A DNA stretch of 64,000 bases, taken from assembly GCA_003013855.2 (NCBI GenBank), contig PVNU02002350.1, positions 19,074 through 83,073 on the forward strand. Direction: 5' to 3'. The DNA comes from Liriodendron chinense. Its lineage: Eukaryota > Streptophyta > Magnoliopsida > Magnoliales > Magnoliaceae. A program made the position numbers and the translations under genes. A model generated the notes under the pieces. It saw nothing but the letters and a program-made list of their open reading frames with translations, was not told the origin of the DNA and did not search any database. Shown here one piece after another: positions 22,975-33,961 of the stretch (its first letter is position 1; every line of letters starts with the position of its first letter).

Positions 22975-25900
22975 ATGCCATCGAAGATACAAGCAAATAA
23001 TGCAGAAAACCCAGGAACCATCAGAATGGGAAATTACGCTGAAGTTAAGACAAGTTCAAAGCATCAATCCTCAAAACCATTTAAGGAAAAGACTCCGTCT
23101 CCAAGAGCAAGTAGAAGCTTAAAGCTGCATGACAAGGGTGGTGCCACTTTGAGGCCTGTTGATCGGCCATATATGGATCGATGTTCTGGAATTATAGAGA
23201 ATGTAGGTGAACGGAATCCAGCTCTACTGAAATCTTCAGGGAATTGCCAAAGACAAAGGCCCATGAGGAAGACTATTGAAGATGAAGACGTTGTCAAGTA
23301 CATGTCAAATCTCCCATGTTATCTTCAACGTTCGGAGAAAGCAGACAACATCCAGGAGAAGGCTTTGAACTTTGGTGTTCTCGACTGGGGGCGTCTTGAA
23401 AGATGGAAGTATGACCAAAAGCGGGTTTCAGGTGGAAGAAATGTGCATTCCACATCCAGTAGTGATACCTCATCACCGTTCTCTACTTTTGGATCGTCTA
23501 CTCAATCGGGTCAAAGTGATAGTGGTTCTGGCTATCTCATTCAAAGGAAACAATCTCCTTCTTTGAGCAGCAGCCATCTGAAATCGTCCGCGATAGAAGG
23601 CCATTATCGGGTATCAGATGGAAAACATGCCATACATGATGCGGCTATTCATGATTTGAAATCAGACCCAAAAACAGATGCATTTGTTGGTAGAGTTCTA
23701 CCGGGGTTAAGGGCCGAAAAGGTTGACAGAAAAGAATCAGGTTCAAAGATTGTTACATCAAATTTGAAGAGCTATGATACTTCTTCAGCTTGCACAAAAG
23801 GAAAAACAAAAACCAAACAAGGCGAACTCAAAAGGAGAGAGCAGTTCCAAGAATCGGCCTTTCAAGTTCCTGATGAAGATGATCCCAAAGCCTATGGTTT
23901 CCTTCCAGTCGATTGGTCAGGGTTACCCCAGCATTCTGATGGCAGAGCCTCCCATTTTCAGGAGCAAAATCCTGAGAACAGCCTGAGGATTGAATCCACT
24001 GCATTCAATTATGAACAGCTGACAGAAGTAAATCGCATGAGCTTTTCAGAAGACTGCCATTTTCAGTTCGCTGGTCTATCTCCAGGTGTTCCGCATTCGT
24101 GCCCGTTCCCTTGTAGTTCTCAAGCCACTGAATGGTCAGACAGCAGATCAGGTAGTCCTTCTGACGTGCCAAGCACAAAAATTCCGTCAGACAGACGTCG
24201 CTCGTTCACAGATTCAGGTGAAACACTAACCTTTGGATATGGAACTAAAAATGCGGAAGAGAAAGAGTTTACCGCCAAGCCTGTGAATCTATCTGTAGTT
24301 CTATCCTATGATGGATTGAGTTTAGAAGCAAAGGCATCCAAGGAAGCGGCAAGAGATCCATCACCCACTCGTCTTTCAAATGTGGGTTTGAGTAGGATAA
24401 ACAGAAGTTTCAGTTCTAAAGAGGCTTTGACACGGCAAGCGAATTCCGCATCATCTGATGCTAAATCTGGTTCAGAAAATTCAAGTAGAGAGAAAGGAAA
24501 TGCTAGCAGCAGAGCTAAGTCTAGCCCATTGAGAAGGCTGCTTGATCCTCTACTGAAGCCCAAGGCATTGAACCGCATTCATTTTGCCGGCCTGCTTTCA
24601 GTCCCACCTGCTCACCATGTACATGAATTGCCCACATCTACACATGGAGCCTGCAAGCCATCTAATGCAGGGTTCAATTCCTCAACTGGCCCACCTGCGA
24701 AGATAAGCATAAATTTCTCAAATTGGGTGCCGGCTGATGCCCACGGGCCGCTTCAAGATGAGAAACGTTCACCAGCAACCATGCATGCTCTTCTGCAGCT
24801 TGCTTGTAAAAATGGGCTGCCTTTATTTACATTCACGTTCAATGACAGCGACATTCTTGCAGCCACAAAGAAGAAGATATGCACTGGTAAGGATGATTTT
24901 GAATGGATTTACACGATGTACTCTGTTCATGAAGTTAAGAAGAAAAGCAGCGGATGGATGGGCCAAGGAAGTAAGGATAAACGACATGGGTACGTCTCGA
25001 ATGTTGTTGGTCAGATGAAGGTTTCAGACTCTCAATATCCAAAGCCGACCTCTGATGGTTCTGAGGATCATGTCAAGGTGAGAGAGTTTGTTCTATTAGG
25101 TGCCGAACTGAGGGCAGCAGCTCATGAGAATCTTGATTTTCTACCTAACAGTGAGCTTGTGGCCATTATTGTTGAGGCCCCGAATGAGAGCGGCAAAAGC
25201 TTTGATGGTAATGAACGAAGTGCTAATTCCGGAGATCAATCAGAGGTGGGGCTAGGCGAATTTTTGCCACGAGAGAGATACTCTTGCTACCAAGCTGAAA
25301 ATCCACAGACTGGGGGAAAGTTAGAAAGTCGAAGACATTCTAGCATTGTGGTCATACTCCCAAATGGGGTTCACGGGCTGCCGGCTAAAGGAGAGCCATC
25401 GCCTCTGATCAATCGATGGAAATCAGGTGGGTCGTGCGACTGTGGAGGTTGGGACGTGGGCTGCATGCTAACAATTCTCGGTGACCAGGATCGACGAAGG
25501 AAGAGCCTAAGCTCATCTGAAGTTTGTTACTCGTGTGACGAAGCTGACCAAGTTGATCTTTTCATTCAGGTACTAAGGCCAGTGAAGAATGCTAAGATCA
25601 CATGTGCAAAATGGGGCTCACGTGTATAGCATTTGTACTCATAGCCTCATGGTGGATGAGCTGGACCCCAAAGTTGCACATGTGGATTAAAATCCTAACT
25701 ACTCAAATGGAGGACATCTGGAGTAAATGCAAACGATTGGTAGAATTTTTCCAGTCGAATGGTTAGGATCGCCCAGGTGGTGTGACTTCGGGCCATAGTC
25801 CATCCATGTGATGTGTCTTGGTTGTTGCATTTGTATGTCGTGCTAGCTGCGTTAACCCTATCACTTGACACTTCTTTATTGTTGCAGGGAGGAGCTCAGG

Positions 25901-26175
25901 AAAACAGGCATGTCTTCAGCTTGGCAGCTTTCAAGGAAGGGCTATACACAGTCGAATTCAACACATCGATCTCATTGCTACAAGCTTTCTCCATTTGCAT
26001 CGCGATCATAGATGGTAGAAATCCTGACAATCCCTCCAAATTTCATAGCTTGCTGGATGCAAAGGCTTTGCAAGAGCCCAGATCCGTGGAAGATGATAGA
26101 ATAAAGAGAACACTGGTGGAAGCTCCGGCAAGTTATGTCCCATTCCCACCTCTATCTCCTGTTGGGAGGGTCTAG
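22975..26175 (+). CDS. DUF3527 domain protein, two coding exons
   Basis: Plant-specific protein of unknown biochemical role. Coding exons are 22975-25569 and 25888-26175, joined by a 318-bp phase-0 intron (CAG|GTACTA ... TTGCAG|GGAGG). The joined product is 960 aa. Residues about 105-150 hold the conserved N-terminal block (VKYMSNLPCYLQR, LNFGVLDWGRLERW). A long Ser-rich, low-complexity stretch follows. The DUF3527 domain spans about 575-960, with ISINFSNWVP, LPLFTFTFNDSDILAATKK, FVLLGAEL, the Cys-rich CDCGGWDVGCMLTIL at 821-835, and FSLAAFKEGLYTVEFNTSISLLQAFSI encoded from the second exon. No signal peptide or membrane segment is seen. The ATG at 22975 is the first in the long frame; an in-frame ATG at 23026 (MGNYAEVK) is a possible alternative start. 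Without splicing, the first frame would end at 25629 and lose the conserved C-terminus. Confidence 0.93.
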
Positions 26176-26640
26176 TTCTTTCTGATTCAAGGCATATAGA
26201 GAGCTATCTTATAGTGGGCCTGGTATGATCATCAGTCACTAGTTGCCAAAGCAGCAAGATCTAGCCATTCCTCCGTTCAGACTCCTGCAGTGAATGTGCC
26301 TCAGCCCAAAATCAGGCCAGTCCACCCATCAGTTGGGCCCACTTAAACATAGAAGTGGATGATTACAAAACATATGACCAGTGGTCCACATTCAGAATGC
26401 ATGTGCAACCATGTAGTGGCTGGAGTGGCCTGATTTTTGGCCTAGGGTACATTGGCCGCAAAGCTTGTCCTGACAAACGGCCCAAATCTCTCACACATGT
26501 CATGTGGACACGTGTGAGGAGCTCATGATAAGAATACAGATGAGATGGCACCATTCTATTTTTGTATCTATAGAACATACAGTGATAGAATCAACCCATG
26601 CATGGAGCAAATAAACTTTGTATCCAATAGTAGTTTGTGA
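26176..26640 (+). terminator. Probable 3' UTR and poly(A) signal of the DUF3527 gene
   Basis: AATAAA at about 26609 lies some 430 bp after the stop codon, followed by a TTTGTA/TAGTTTGTG stretch. The 3' region includes an inverted-repeat insertion at about 26300-26450 (CCAAAATCAGGCCAGTCC and GTGGCCTGATTTTTGG), so a MITE may have become part of the transcript. Cleavage position is inferred only. Confidence 0.45.
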
Positions 26641-27044
26641 TTAATGGAGTAGAAAGATCTACAGTTTCTTTTATGCCCTCTTAACCAGCCGGCTGTTTTT
26701 AGCTTGTGAGCTTTGAGAGGTAATGATGAATCAGGCAGTCGTCAGGTGGGACCCACCTTCATATGGGCCACGTACGTTGAATGTATATAAGCCGTTCAGG
26801 TTTTCTGCACCCTCTCTCTCTCATATGCATGTGCCCCAACTGGTTAGCGGGCCAATCTGATTTTAGGGCTAGGGCATGTTCACAATGGGCCTCACTTGAT
26901 GAATGGCGGGGATATCATGTGCATGCTCTGAATCACCTCAATACTTGATTATTATCATACTACCATTATCAAAACTAGGGAAAGTGGCACGCCCAATGCA
27001 CACGCAGAGAGGATTGGGGAGAGAAGTCACCCAAAAGAAGGGGT

Positions 27045-27045
<1 letters not shown>

Positions 27046-27089
<44 letters not shown>
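27046..27089. repeat. Compound (GT)n(GA)n microsatellite
   Basis: (GT)7 followed by (GA)14. Confidence 0.9.
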
Positions 27090-27090
<1 letters not shown>

Positions 27091-27387
27091 ACTCATGGTT
27101 TCAATTTTGTGCGCCCATCTGCAAGTTTTCCTATATTGGTCCTGGATAAGCTGTAGGTCTATTTTGATTTTAGGCTAATGGTTTAACATGAGTCAACACA
27201 ATAGTGGATTTTACACTGTTACCGTTTGCCCCTAGAGTCTTTGTTGCATGATCTTCTTATTAATGCATTTCGTGTGGGTTGCAAGTAAGAGAATGAGAAG
27301 CTCGAGCAGGCTACTCGCATTAAAATAAATAAATAAATAAAAAGAAATAAAGAAAAGGAAACTGAAAAGATGCTTGTTTGAATTAAA

Positions 27388-27490
27388 GCTGTTGCAGCGA
27401 GCCGTTATACCTTGTTGGTAGAGGTCCTAAGTTCAAGTACCCATTGTGCAAGTGTGTGTAGGGTTTGAGTGCATGTAAATAAATAAACCG
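27388..27490 (+). mobile_element. tRNA-derived SINE-like copy
   Basis: Contains TTGTTGGTAGAGGTCC and a B-box-like AGTTCAAGTACCCATTGTG at 27430, followed by GTGTGTGTAGGGTTTGAGTG, CATGTAAATAAATAAA. The B-box region and GT-rich 3' part match the copy at 38171-38340. The 5' half is shortened. Confidence 0.55.
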
Positions 27491-27699
27491 TTGCAGGCTA
27501 TTTGCAGGTTTTTTTTAATATTTTCCCAATACCCTTCGAATATTTAAAATTCAAAAAACGAGTCCAAAAGCTTGTTAAAGATCTTTCAACCCTAGGTTTG
27601 AAAACTGTGTTATAAAATTTTCAACTCAAAAGGTTTGAAAATGGTGTCAAGACGAGATACGGGTTGCCTGTGCTCCCGGGAACATGAGCTTCCCCGTGA

Positions 27700-27905
27700 T
27701 CAGAAGCTGTGTGAGGCCCACAGAGATGCCTGTGACATATCCGCTCCATCCATCAATTTTGCAAGACCACAATAGGGCAGGAGTTTGAAATTCAGGCAGA
27801 TCCAAAATTCATGTGGGCCATACCATAAAAAACAGTGGGGATTGAATCCCCACCATTGGAAGCTTTGTGGGGGCCACATAAGTTTTGTATCAGGATGATT
27901 TTTGT
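27700..27905. mobile_element. Left half of a family B MITE
   Basis: CCCACAGAGATGCCTGTGAC, ATCCGCTCCATCCATCAATT, then GGCCATACCATAAAAAACAG and GTTTTGTATCAGGATGAT match the left arm and centre of other copies. No right arm was found. Confidence 0.5.
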
Positions 27906-28039
27906 GCCTGCAGTTTTCTATAAAACCTGTTTTGGGATCTGGAGTGTCTGGGCTGCACGGTTTTCCAGTCCAACAATGGAACTGATTGTTTGGACAGGAC
28001 CATCAGCCGTTATTCTGGCCGATTTTCTAATGTAATCAA

Positions 28040-28235
28040 GGCTACCTGGAAGACTTGGATGAGTCTTTACCCGACTTGACTCGATACTTAATAATTGTTG
28101 GTTGACCCAATGAGTCATGCTGAGTCAAGATCGAGAAATGCTGCCAACCGAGTTTCATGAGTGACTTGGCTCAAAATCTCATCGTCTCAGGTTGTGTTAC
28201 GAGTCGAGCTGCCGAGTTTTAGAACTAGGGAATAT
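28040..28235. repeat. Short inverted repeat rich in GAGTC/GACTC motifs
   Basis: Contains GACTTGGATGAGTC, CCCGACTTGACTCGATAC, CCGAGTTTCATGAGTGACTT and GAGTCGAGCTGCCGAGTTTT. Related blocks lie at 31405-31585 and 50085-50165. This looks like a small palindromic non-autonomous repeat. No duplication of a target site was seen. Confidence 0.45.
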
Positions 28236-29295
28236 ATGCAGGAACAAGTGTGGTGCACCACTCATCAGGCTAGCTGAATGTGTACCTCGAACATGGACCA
28301 CCGTTGGCAGTTGCCCCCACCTGATGAGTGGACCACCCTAGCTCTTGCATATATTCATTTCCATGGTAGGGTTCACGTTATGCACTGCACAGATGTCCTG
28401 CATGGTCCCCTCTGCATTGCTCTTATTTGCTATGCATCATTTGAAAATAGGAGTGTCTAATTCAAAATTCAAACGAGCGAATGGCATGCGTCCATGACCA
28501 CTGACATTTAGTGGGCCCCACATTTTTTTAAATTTTAAAAACAGATGAATCCCCAAGCTTGCTATTTTGTTTCCTCGTCCCAATTATGAGGTGTGCTTAT
28601 AAGGCTTTCTCACACCCATACCATCTAACTCAAGTGGGGATTGAATTCATAGGATCACCCACCTGGTATTACATGCATTTTCAGTTCTGACAAGTGGGGT
28701 CCATGAATCAATAATACAGACCATTGGTCTGTTGCACCAACCCAACATGGATGGACCACAATGCCAGACACATCAAAAGGTTGGAATCATTGGCACGCAA
28801 TGGAAACATATGTCCCACTTGCCCGAACTGCAAAACCCGAGCCGCATCTGCATTTGTGGACCCGTCAGATCCGATCTGAGGTCTTGATCACCAAACGGCG
28901 AGCAATTGGACCCGAAAAGCAATCCAACTGTTGGCCAACAAAAAGAATGGTTAGAGAAGTGGTCCACATACAACCCGAAAAACTCACTAGTTGGATGGTC
29001 AGAGTTATCTAAGCACTTCGATTTTTGGCCTGTAGCATTGACATAACGGTCCGGCAAATCAATAGTCCTGATCGCCAGATGTGTTTGCTGCGAGGGGGGA
29101 GAATGCATAGGACTTCCATACAGAAACCTAGAACTAAAAGATTCCTCTATCAAGCCACACCCATAATGCAAACATGCACCACATGAAATTGGGACACTAA
29201 CAAACATGTCCAGATAACAAACACACAAAAAAGAGACTTTATAAAAACAAAAGATTGAATCTCGATATGTTACCGTTACAATCGAAATGCAAACC

Positions 29296-31359
29296 TCAAA
29301 GGTCAACGTGTGATGCATGGTGGATACACATAAACCACTGCCCGTCGACCCTCTCAAACACGTTCGTTGCGACCTGTTTTCCCCAACTGCTGCCTTTCGT
29401 CTTAACCACTTCCATGCATGTCACATACCCGACATCGCCTTTGACATGGACTTCGATGTTCTTCAAATCAATGTGGATTGGGAACTCGTAGTCAGCCCCC
29501 AACACAAGCTCCCAGCTCCCCATGACCAGATCATAACCGGAAATCCCACCCGCGCCGGGGTGCACGCAGAAGACATTATCCCCTTTCGTCCAGATGGCAT
29601 GCATGGCTGCCAAATCACCGTTCTTGAACGCATTGTAGAAACGGGCATTTACGGAAAGGATGGAGGCTTTGCTGTCCTCATGGAGGACACGGAGGCTGTC
29701 TCGGATCTTTGCTGCTCGGGCGTAGTTCTCTTCCTCAATGGCTCTCTGTAAGTCCTGCTCTAAGGTCTGCTCATCCAAGATCACGCCTTCTCCGCTTAGA
29801 ATTCCCTCTGAGTCTCCGCTTTTTACTCGCAGCCGACTCTGTGAATGCAAGTGGGCCATTTCATGATGGGGCGCTGCACTGGATAAATACCAAATTAGGC
29901 TAATGTAAGAGAAATCATCTACACTGATCGAAGATTGTGGGTCCCAATAAATCAGACTGTCTGATTTTCCTGATTAGTCCAATCTCCACAAAGTGGGGCC
30001 CATGGTTAGGTGATCCAGACTGTTTGTCTAATTGAGAAGGCCCAAAAACCTCACAGATGGAAATATCCCAAACCTCCTAACCGTCAAACTACAAACATCA
30101 CAAGAAAGAAACTGTCAAGAAAACGGCTAACCATGAGATCTTCCAATCTGGAAGACTCTCGGAGCATTCCCCATCCATGGTAGGGCCCAGCCGAGCAATA
30201 GTACAGATGACCGAAACATGGTCCCACTTGTATAGTAGGCAGGCATCAGGAGACAATTGCTTCTGGAGAAATCGATCTAATATTTGGGTTTTTAAATTGG
30301 AACAAGAACTAAGTTTTGCACCATTCGTTGTAGAACTCTGAAGGGAATGCTTATCAAAACACAACTACTCTTTAAAAGACAAAAACAACTGAGTGTGCTA
30401 TATAGCGAACAAACACCGGCAAATGGATGGATACAAGTTTAGATCGCTTGACATGGCCAGTAAATAGACAAGTAGGTAATGAACTGAAACGAACACAAGT
30501 AAATAGACGAAGCTGACATAGCAAGTGAAACAAGAAAAGAGAGCAAGGATAGACTATTTGAAGCAGAGATATCATACAAGATTGCAATGCCAGCTATCTC
30601 ATGAGCTTTTCAAGTCCGCATGCACATGCGGGAGCCATGCATCAGGTGAACCAATAATGTAGATGGCTTGGTCAGTCAACTCATCAGGTGGGCCTGGGCT
30701 AGGCATACAAAAAACAATGGTGGATGATCACCTACAACCAGTTGTAGGTTAACCCGCAACCCATTTTCACAACTCATTTTAACAATTGGAAGGGGAGAAT
30801 TGGAAGCAAACTGTAAAGGTCTTACAAAAAAGGGCTCTGGATTAACCTGCGAGTTATGGTTCCAAATAACCACCACTAGGTCCTACAAAAAATGTTATGA
30901 TATGATTTGTGATTTGATGCGATTCAATCCCTATTACAGTTTGTGATACAATGATAGTTTTGACAACAGTGGTGAGGTGTGCACAGAGAGGCACTCATGA
31001 TCTAAGCAATGCTCTATATGTTATATAGGGATTTCACATATGATCGTGATCTCACAATAGTGCCGTGGAGAAGCATATGATGGCAACAGCAACAAACGAA
31101 TAAAAGAAAATTTACAACAAACAAAGCATACTTACATTCTCGGTGGCCAATGTCGTGGCCACAAATGGACTGGGTGGTGCCATGATGAGCATTGGATCCT
31201 TTGTGTCGCCAAAATTGAATCACGTTGTTTAGAGGCAGGAGGAGAATGAACAAAGCGGCCAAAATTATGTATGCACGAGTATGACATTCTGGTAAAGCTC
31301 CCAGTGTTGAACAATGTTTCCCTGGAAGATGTAGCAGTTGCAATAAACTCAGGCATCAA
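29296..31359 (-). CDS. UVR-motif and NTF2/SnoaL-like domain protein, probably plastid-targeted
   Basis: The main exon (29878-29296) encodes a UVR motif (about 114-140: LEQDLQRAIEEENYARAAKI) and an NTF2/SnoaL-like fold (about 147-268: ARFYNAFKNGDLAAM, HPGAGGISGYD, VMGSWE, GDVGYVTCMEVVKTKG, GQWFMCIHHASHVDL, stop). I join it to exon 31359-31136, which ends at a good donor (AGAAT|GTAAGT). The acceptor TTTATCCAG|T at 29879/29878 keeps frame (phase 2). The product is 268 aa. The first exon is Ser/Thr/Arg-rich with few acidic residues (MMPEFIATATSSRETLF), as in a chloroplast transit peptide. A further acceptor, TTTTCTGTAG, sits 10 bases before this ATG and suggests a leader intron. Families with this domain pair are annotated as NTF2-family proteins of unknown role. 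The second exon is secure. The first exon is my inference; an alternative is a start at 29859 giving 187 aa. Confidence 0.82.
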
Positions 31360-31404
31360 GATAGTACTACAGAAAACAAGAAAGATGGAACTACCGGCAT
31401 GGTT

Positions 31405-31585
31405 TTAAGACTCGGACAGGATTGATAGGACTTATCCGAGTCAATTCAGATTCACTACTACCCAATCCAGTTTGATTCCACACCCCCGACTTGGGTGGAT
31501 ACACCCCCTGACTCAGGGAGTAGCGACTTGATTCAAGATGGAATCAGTCAATCCAAGTCACTGAGTCTAAAATCCATGACTGCAG
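31405..31585. repeat. Short GACTC/GAGTC-rich repeat
   Basis: AAGACTCGGACAGGATTG, CTTATCCGAGTCAATTCAG, CCCCTGACTCAGGGAGTAGC and CCAAGTCACTGAGTCTAAAA resemble the block at 28040-28235. It lies just upstream of the UVR/NTF2-like gene. Confidence 0.4.
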
Positions 31586-31788
31586 GATACAAACGGGAGT
31601 TGGGCACACTACCAAGCCAAGCCCATTTAAAATCAAAAGCAAAGTACATTTTGGGAAGTAGAGGGTATATGGGTGCTATACAAAGATATTTTGGTTATTC
31701 ATTCCCACACTCATCTTAGTGCTTCACATTGGGAGCAGATGGATGTGAAACACTTGTCCTGACTAATGTTCGGAAACTTGACCGAGTA

Positions 31789-31791
<3 letters not shown>

Positions 31792-31823
<32 letters not shown>
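31792..31823. repeat. A32 homopolymer
   Basis: Uninterrupted A run. It may be the tail of an unrecognised retroposed sequence, but nothing upstream identifies one. Confidence 0.9.
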
Positions 31824-31826
<3 letters not shown>

Positions 31827-31941
31827 CGAAGAATCCATTTATACCTCTAACATATGTAATGCGGACACCATTTTCTAAAAATTTTGATGCCCAATGCCTG
31901 TATTAGACATGTTTAGAAGATGCATATTGACATAGTTGATA

Positions 31942-33144
31942 GTAGAAACCCATGGTGTCCCGTAGCGGTATCGGTGGGCATAACGGTGCCCACCGTTTCC
32001 GATACGGATACGGGCCGTATCAGCCGATACGGCCCCCGTAATGGTCCAATTTTTTATTTTTTTTTGCCAAAAAATTCTAAAAAAATATGGATTAAATCCA
32101 GAAAATTCTAAACATCCCAAATATGCATTCATTTATAATTTTGAACATGTTTATGGTGGTGAAGCGGTTTACTCTTTGGTTAGAAAGCTGTATCGGGCTG
32201 TCTGATGAATTTATGAAGCTGATAACCTGGAATTAACTGCAAAACTTATAAATTCAAATTTCTAACTGTCTATTATAAGTAACATATATTATCCAACCTT
32301 TAAACCAGAATTTTTTTTTGAAAAAAAATGAATTTCTCTAATTTTTAAAATTATTCCGAAATTAATCTGAAATTGATGCAACTATTGTTTAAATTGATTC
32401 CATAATATATACAAATGTAACAAGACATTAATGTAAACACAACCAATGCATTGACAAAGTAAAACAAGCAAGAGAGTTGAGAAATATTCTAGTTTTGACT
32501 GAATGAGTATCCTCCAATGCAGTTTTGACTATTGAACTTCAACGCAATGCAAGCTATCCTATATGACCTAGATCAATATGAAGATTCAATAAAATCTAGA
32601 AAATAACTAACTGGACTCAACAAACTATGACCCCTACGCAAAATTGGAACGCGGGTCGAGTTGCGCGGTGTGCTCGCCGGGGGTGCAGGGGGCGGCGCGC
32701 CCCTGCCCGAGGTTTGGGGCGGAGCGCCCGAAAGCCCAACGGTTTTTTTTTTTTTTTTTTAGGGAGGAGAAACAAGAAGAAAATCGAAAAAAAAAAAGTC
32801 ATTTTTTTCTACAAAATGAGGACTCTTGTGTGTCTAACCAATATAGTAAAATAGGCTGATCTGCAAACACTGATTTTTAGCAAAAGAATAGATTAGAAAA
32901 GAAATGGGATAAGAAAAGTGTGAAAAAATAAAAAAACATCAGATTTATATAAAATAAAAAAAAATCCGTTTTCCGACCGTTACGGGGGGCGTAACGGCCG
33001 TTTTGGGGCGTAACGGCCGTTACGGGCCAAAAATTTGGGGGTCCCCGTTTTGGACCCCGTATCGCGTAACGGCTTCGGCCGTTTTCGTTACGTATCGGCT
33101 GATATGGCCGATACGTAACTATTTTGGCCTACCTTGTAGAAACC
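31942..33144. mobile_element. Non-autonomous hAT-like element with GATACGG/CGGCCGTTACG subterminal repeats
   Basis: The sequence GTAGAAACC at 31942-31950 recurs exactly at 33136-33144, a target-site duplication of 8-9 bp. The ends are short inverted repeats (CATGGTGTCC at the left; the right end read inversely is CAAGGTAGGCC). Just inside both ends are GATACGG, CCGATACG, CGTAACGGCC repeats in opposite orientation. The interior is A/T-rich except for a GC-rich island at 32650-32740 that ends in a T18 run. No transposase frame is seen. An 8-bp duplication and CA-GGT ends fit the hAT superfamily. Confidence 0.75.
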
Positions 33145-33344
33145 ATAACTTATCTTTTATTCAGGTGATTTATATAGTTATAATGTTTTGCTAGTTATGT
33201 AGATGTGTTTTTGTACATCTTAAGCACTTATGAACTATAACGTGTATAACAATAAATTTTCACGTTGTTATGTAGCCATATTGACATCTCAGGCCGCTTG
33301 GATTTACAACATCATCATGTCTCACAACCTGGTCTCCATGTCCA

Positions 33345-33625
33345 AATATGCAACTCAGGCGTGTCGGGTCAGGTTGGGGTCAACCTGAGCCCAACACAAC
33401 CTGAATTCCAACCCAAGGTGTCCAATCGAAACCAAACTGAATTCCTCTATACTCAATCCAACCCAAATAAATGAGATTATTCCCAAATCCAATCACAATC
33501 TAACCTGACCCAAATTTGCCTTACACAAGCCCAACCTGATTTCAAATCTGGCTGTTTTTTCCAATCCGAACCCAACCCAAGGACCTCAAATGACAACCCA
33601 ACCCAAACTCAGGTGTGGTCAGTTG
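33345..33625. repeat. CAACCCAACCC-rich dispersed repeat
   Basis: Second copy of the family at 4862-5096, sharing CCCAAGGTGTCCAATC, TCTATACTCAATCC, CAACCTGATTTCAAAT and ACCCAACCCAAGGACCT. Ends are poorly defined. Confidence 0.5.
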
Positions 33626-33961
33626 AAATGTAAGCACAAGTGTGTCCATGTTACATGGCGTTTAATGCAGCATCCTAAAAACCGAGAGAACTCAATTAAA
33701 TGCTTAGAGAACTACATAGGTGTTATCTACTTCTCATGCTTTTGATGTAGTCAACCAAGAATTTGTTATATTTCTACAAAATCGTGACCAGAACTTTAGA
33801 TTTACTTTGATGTGACGGAAACTTGAAATGTAAGCACCCATGGGCACCAGCAAATAGTAAGAGAAACAATAGTAAAACCTACTCTCATAAACACGTGAAG
33901 CTACATATATGCTAAATAACCAATAATCTACCCACATGGACATAAACAAAAGATTCCCTAC

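Noticed and set aside
25813..25887. Separate small gene with its own ATG at 25813
   Set aside because: The frame from 25888 on is the conserved DUF3527 C-terminus joined by an in-phase intron; the first 25 codons are intron sequence.
28773..29357. 194-codon open frame on the - strand
   Set aside because: It overlaps the end of the UVR/NTF2-like exon in another frame and continues into its probable 3' UTR; no motif.
29317..29751. 144-codon open frame on the + strand
   Set aside because: Exact antisense of the conserved NTF2-like exon; codon pattern explained by the minus-strand gene.
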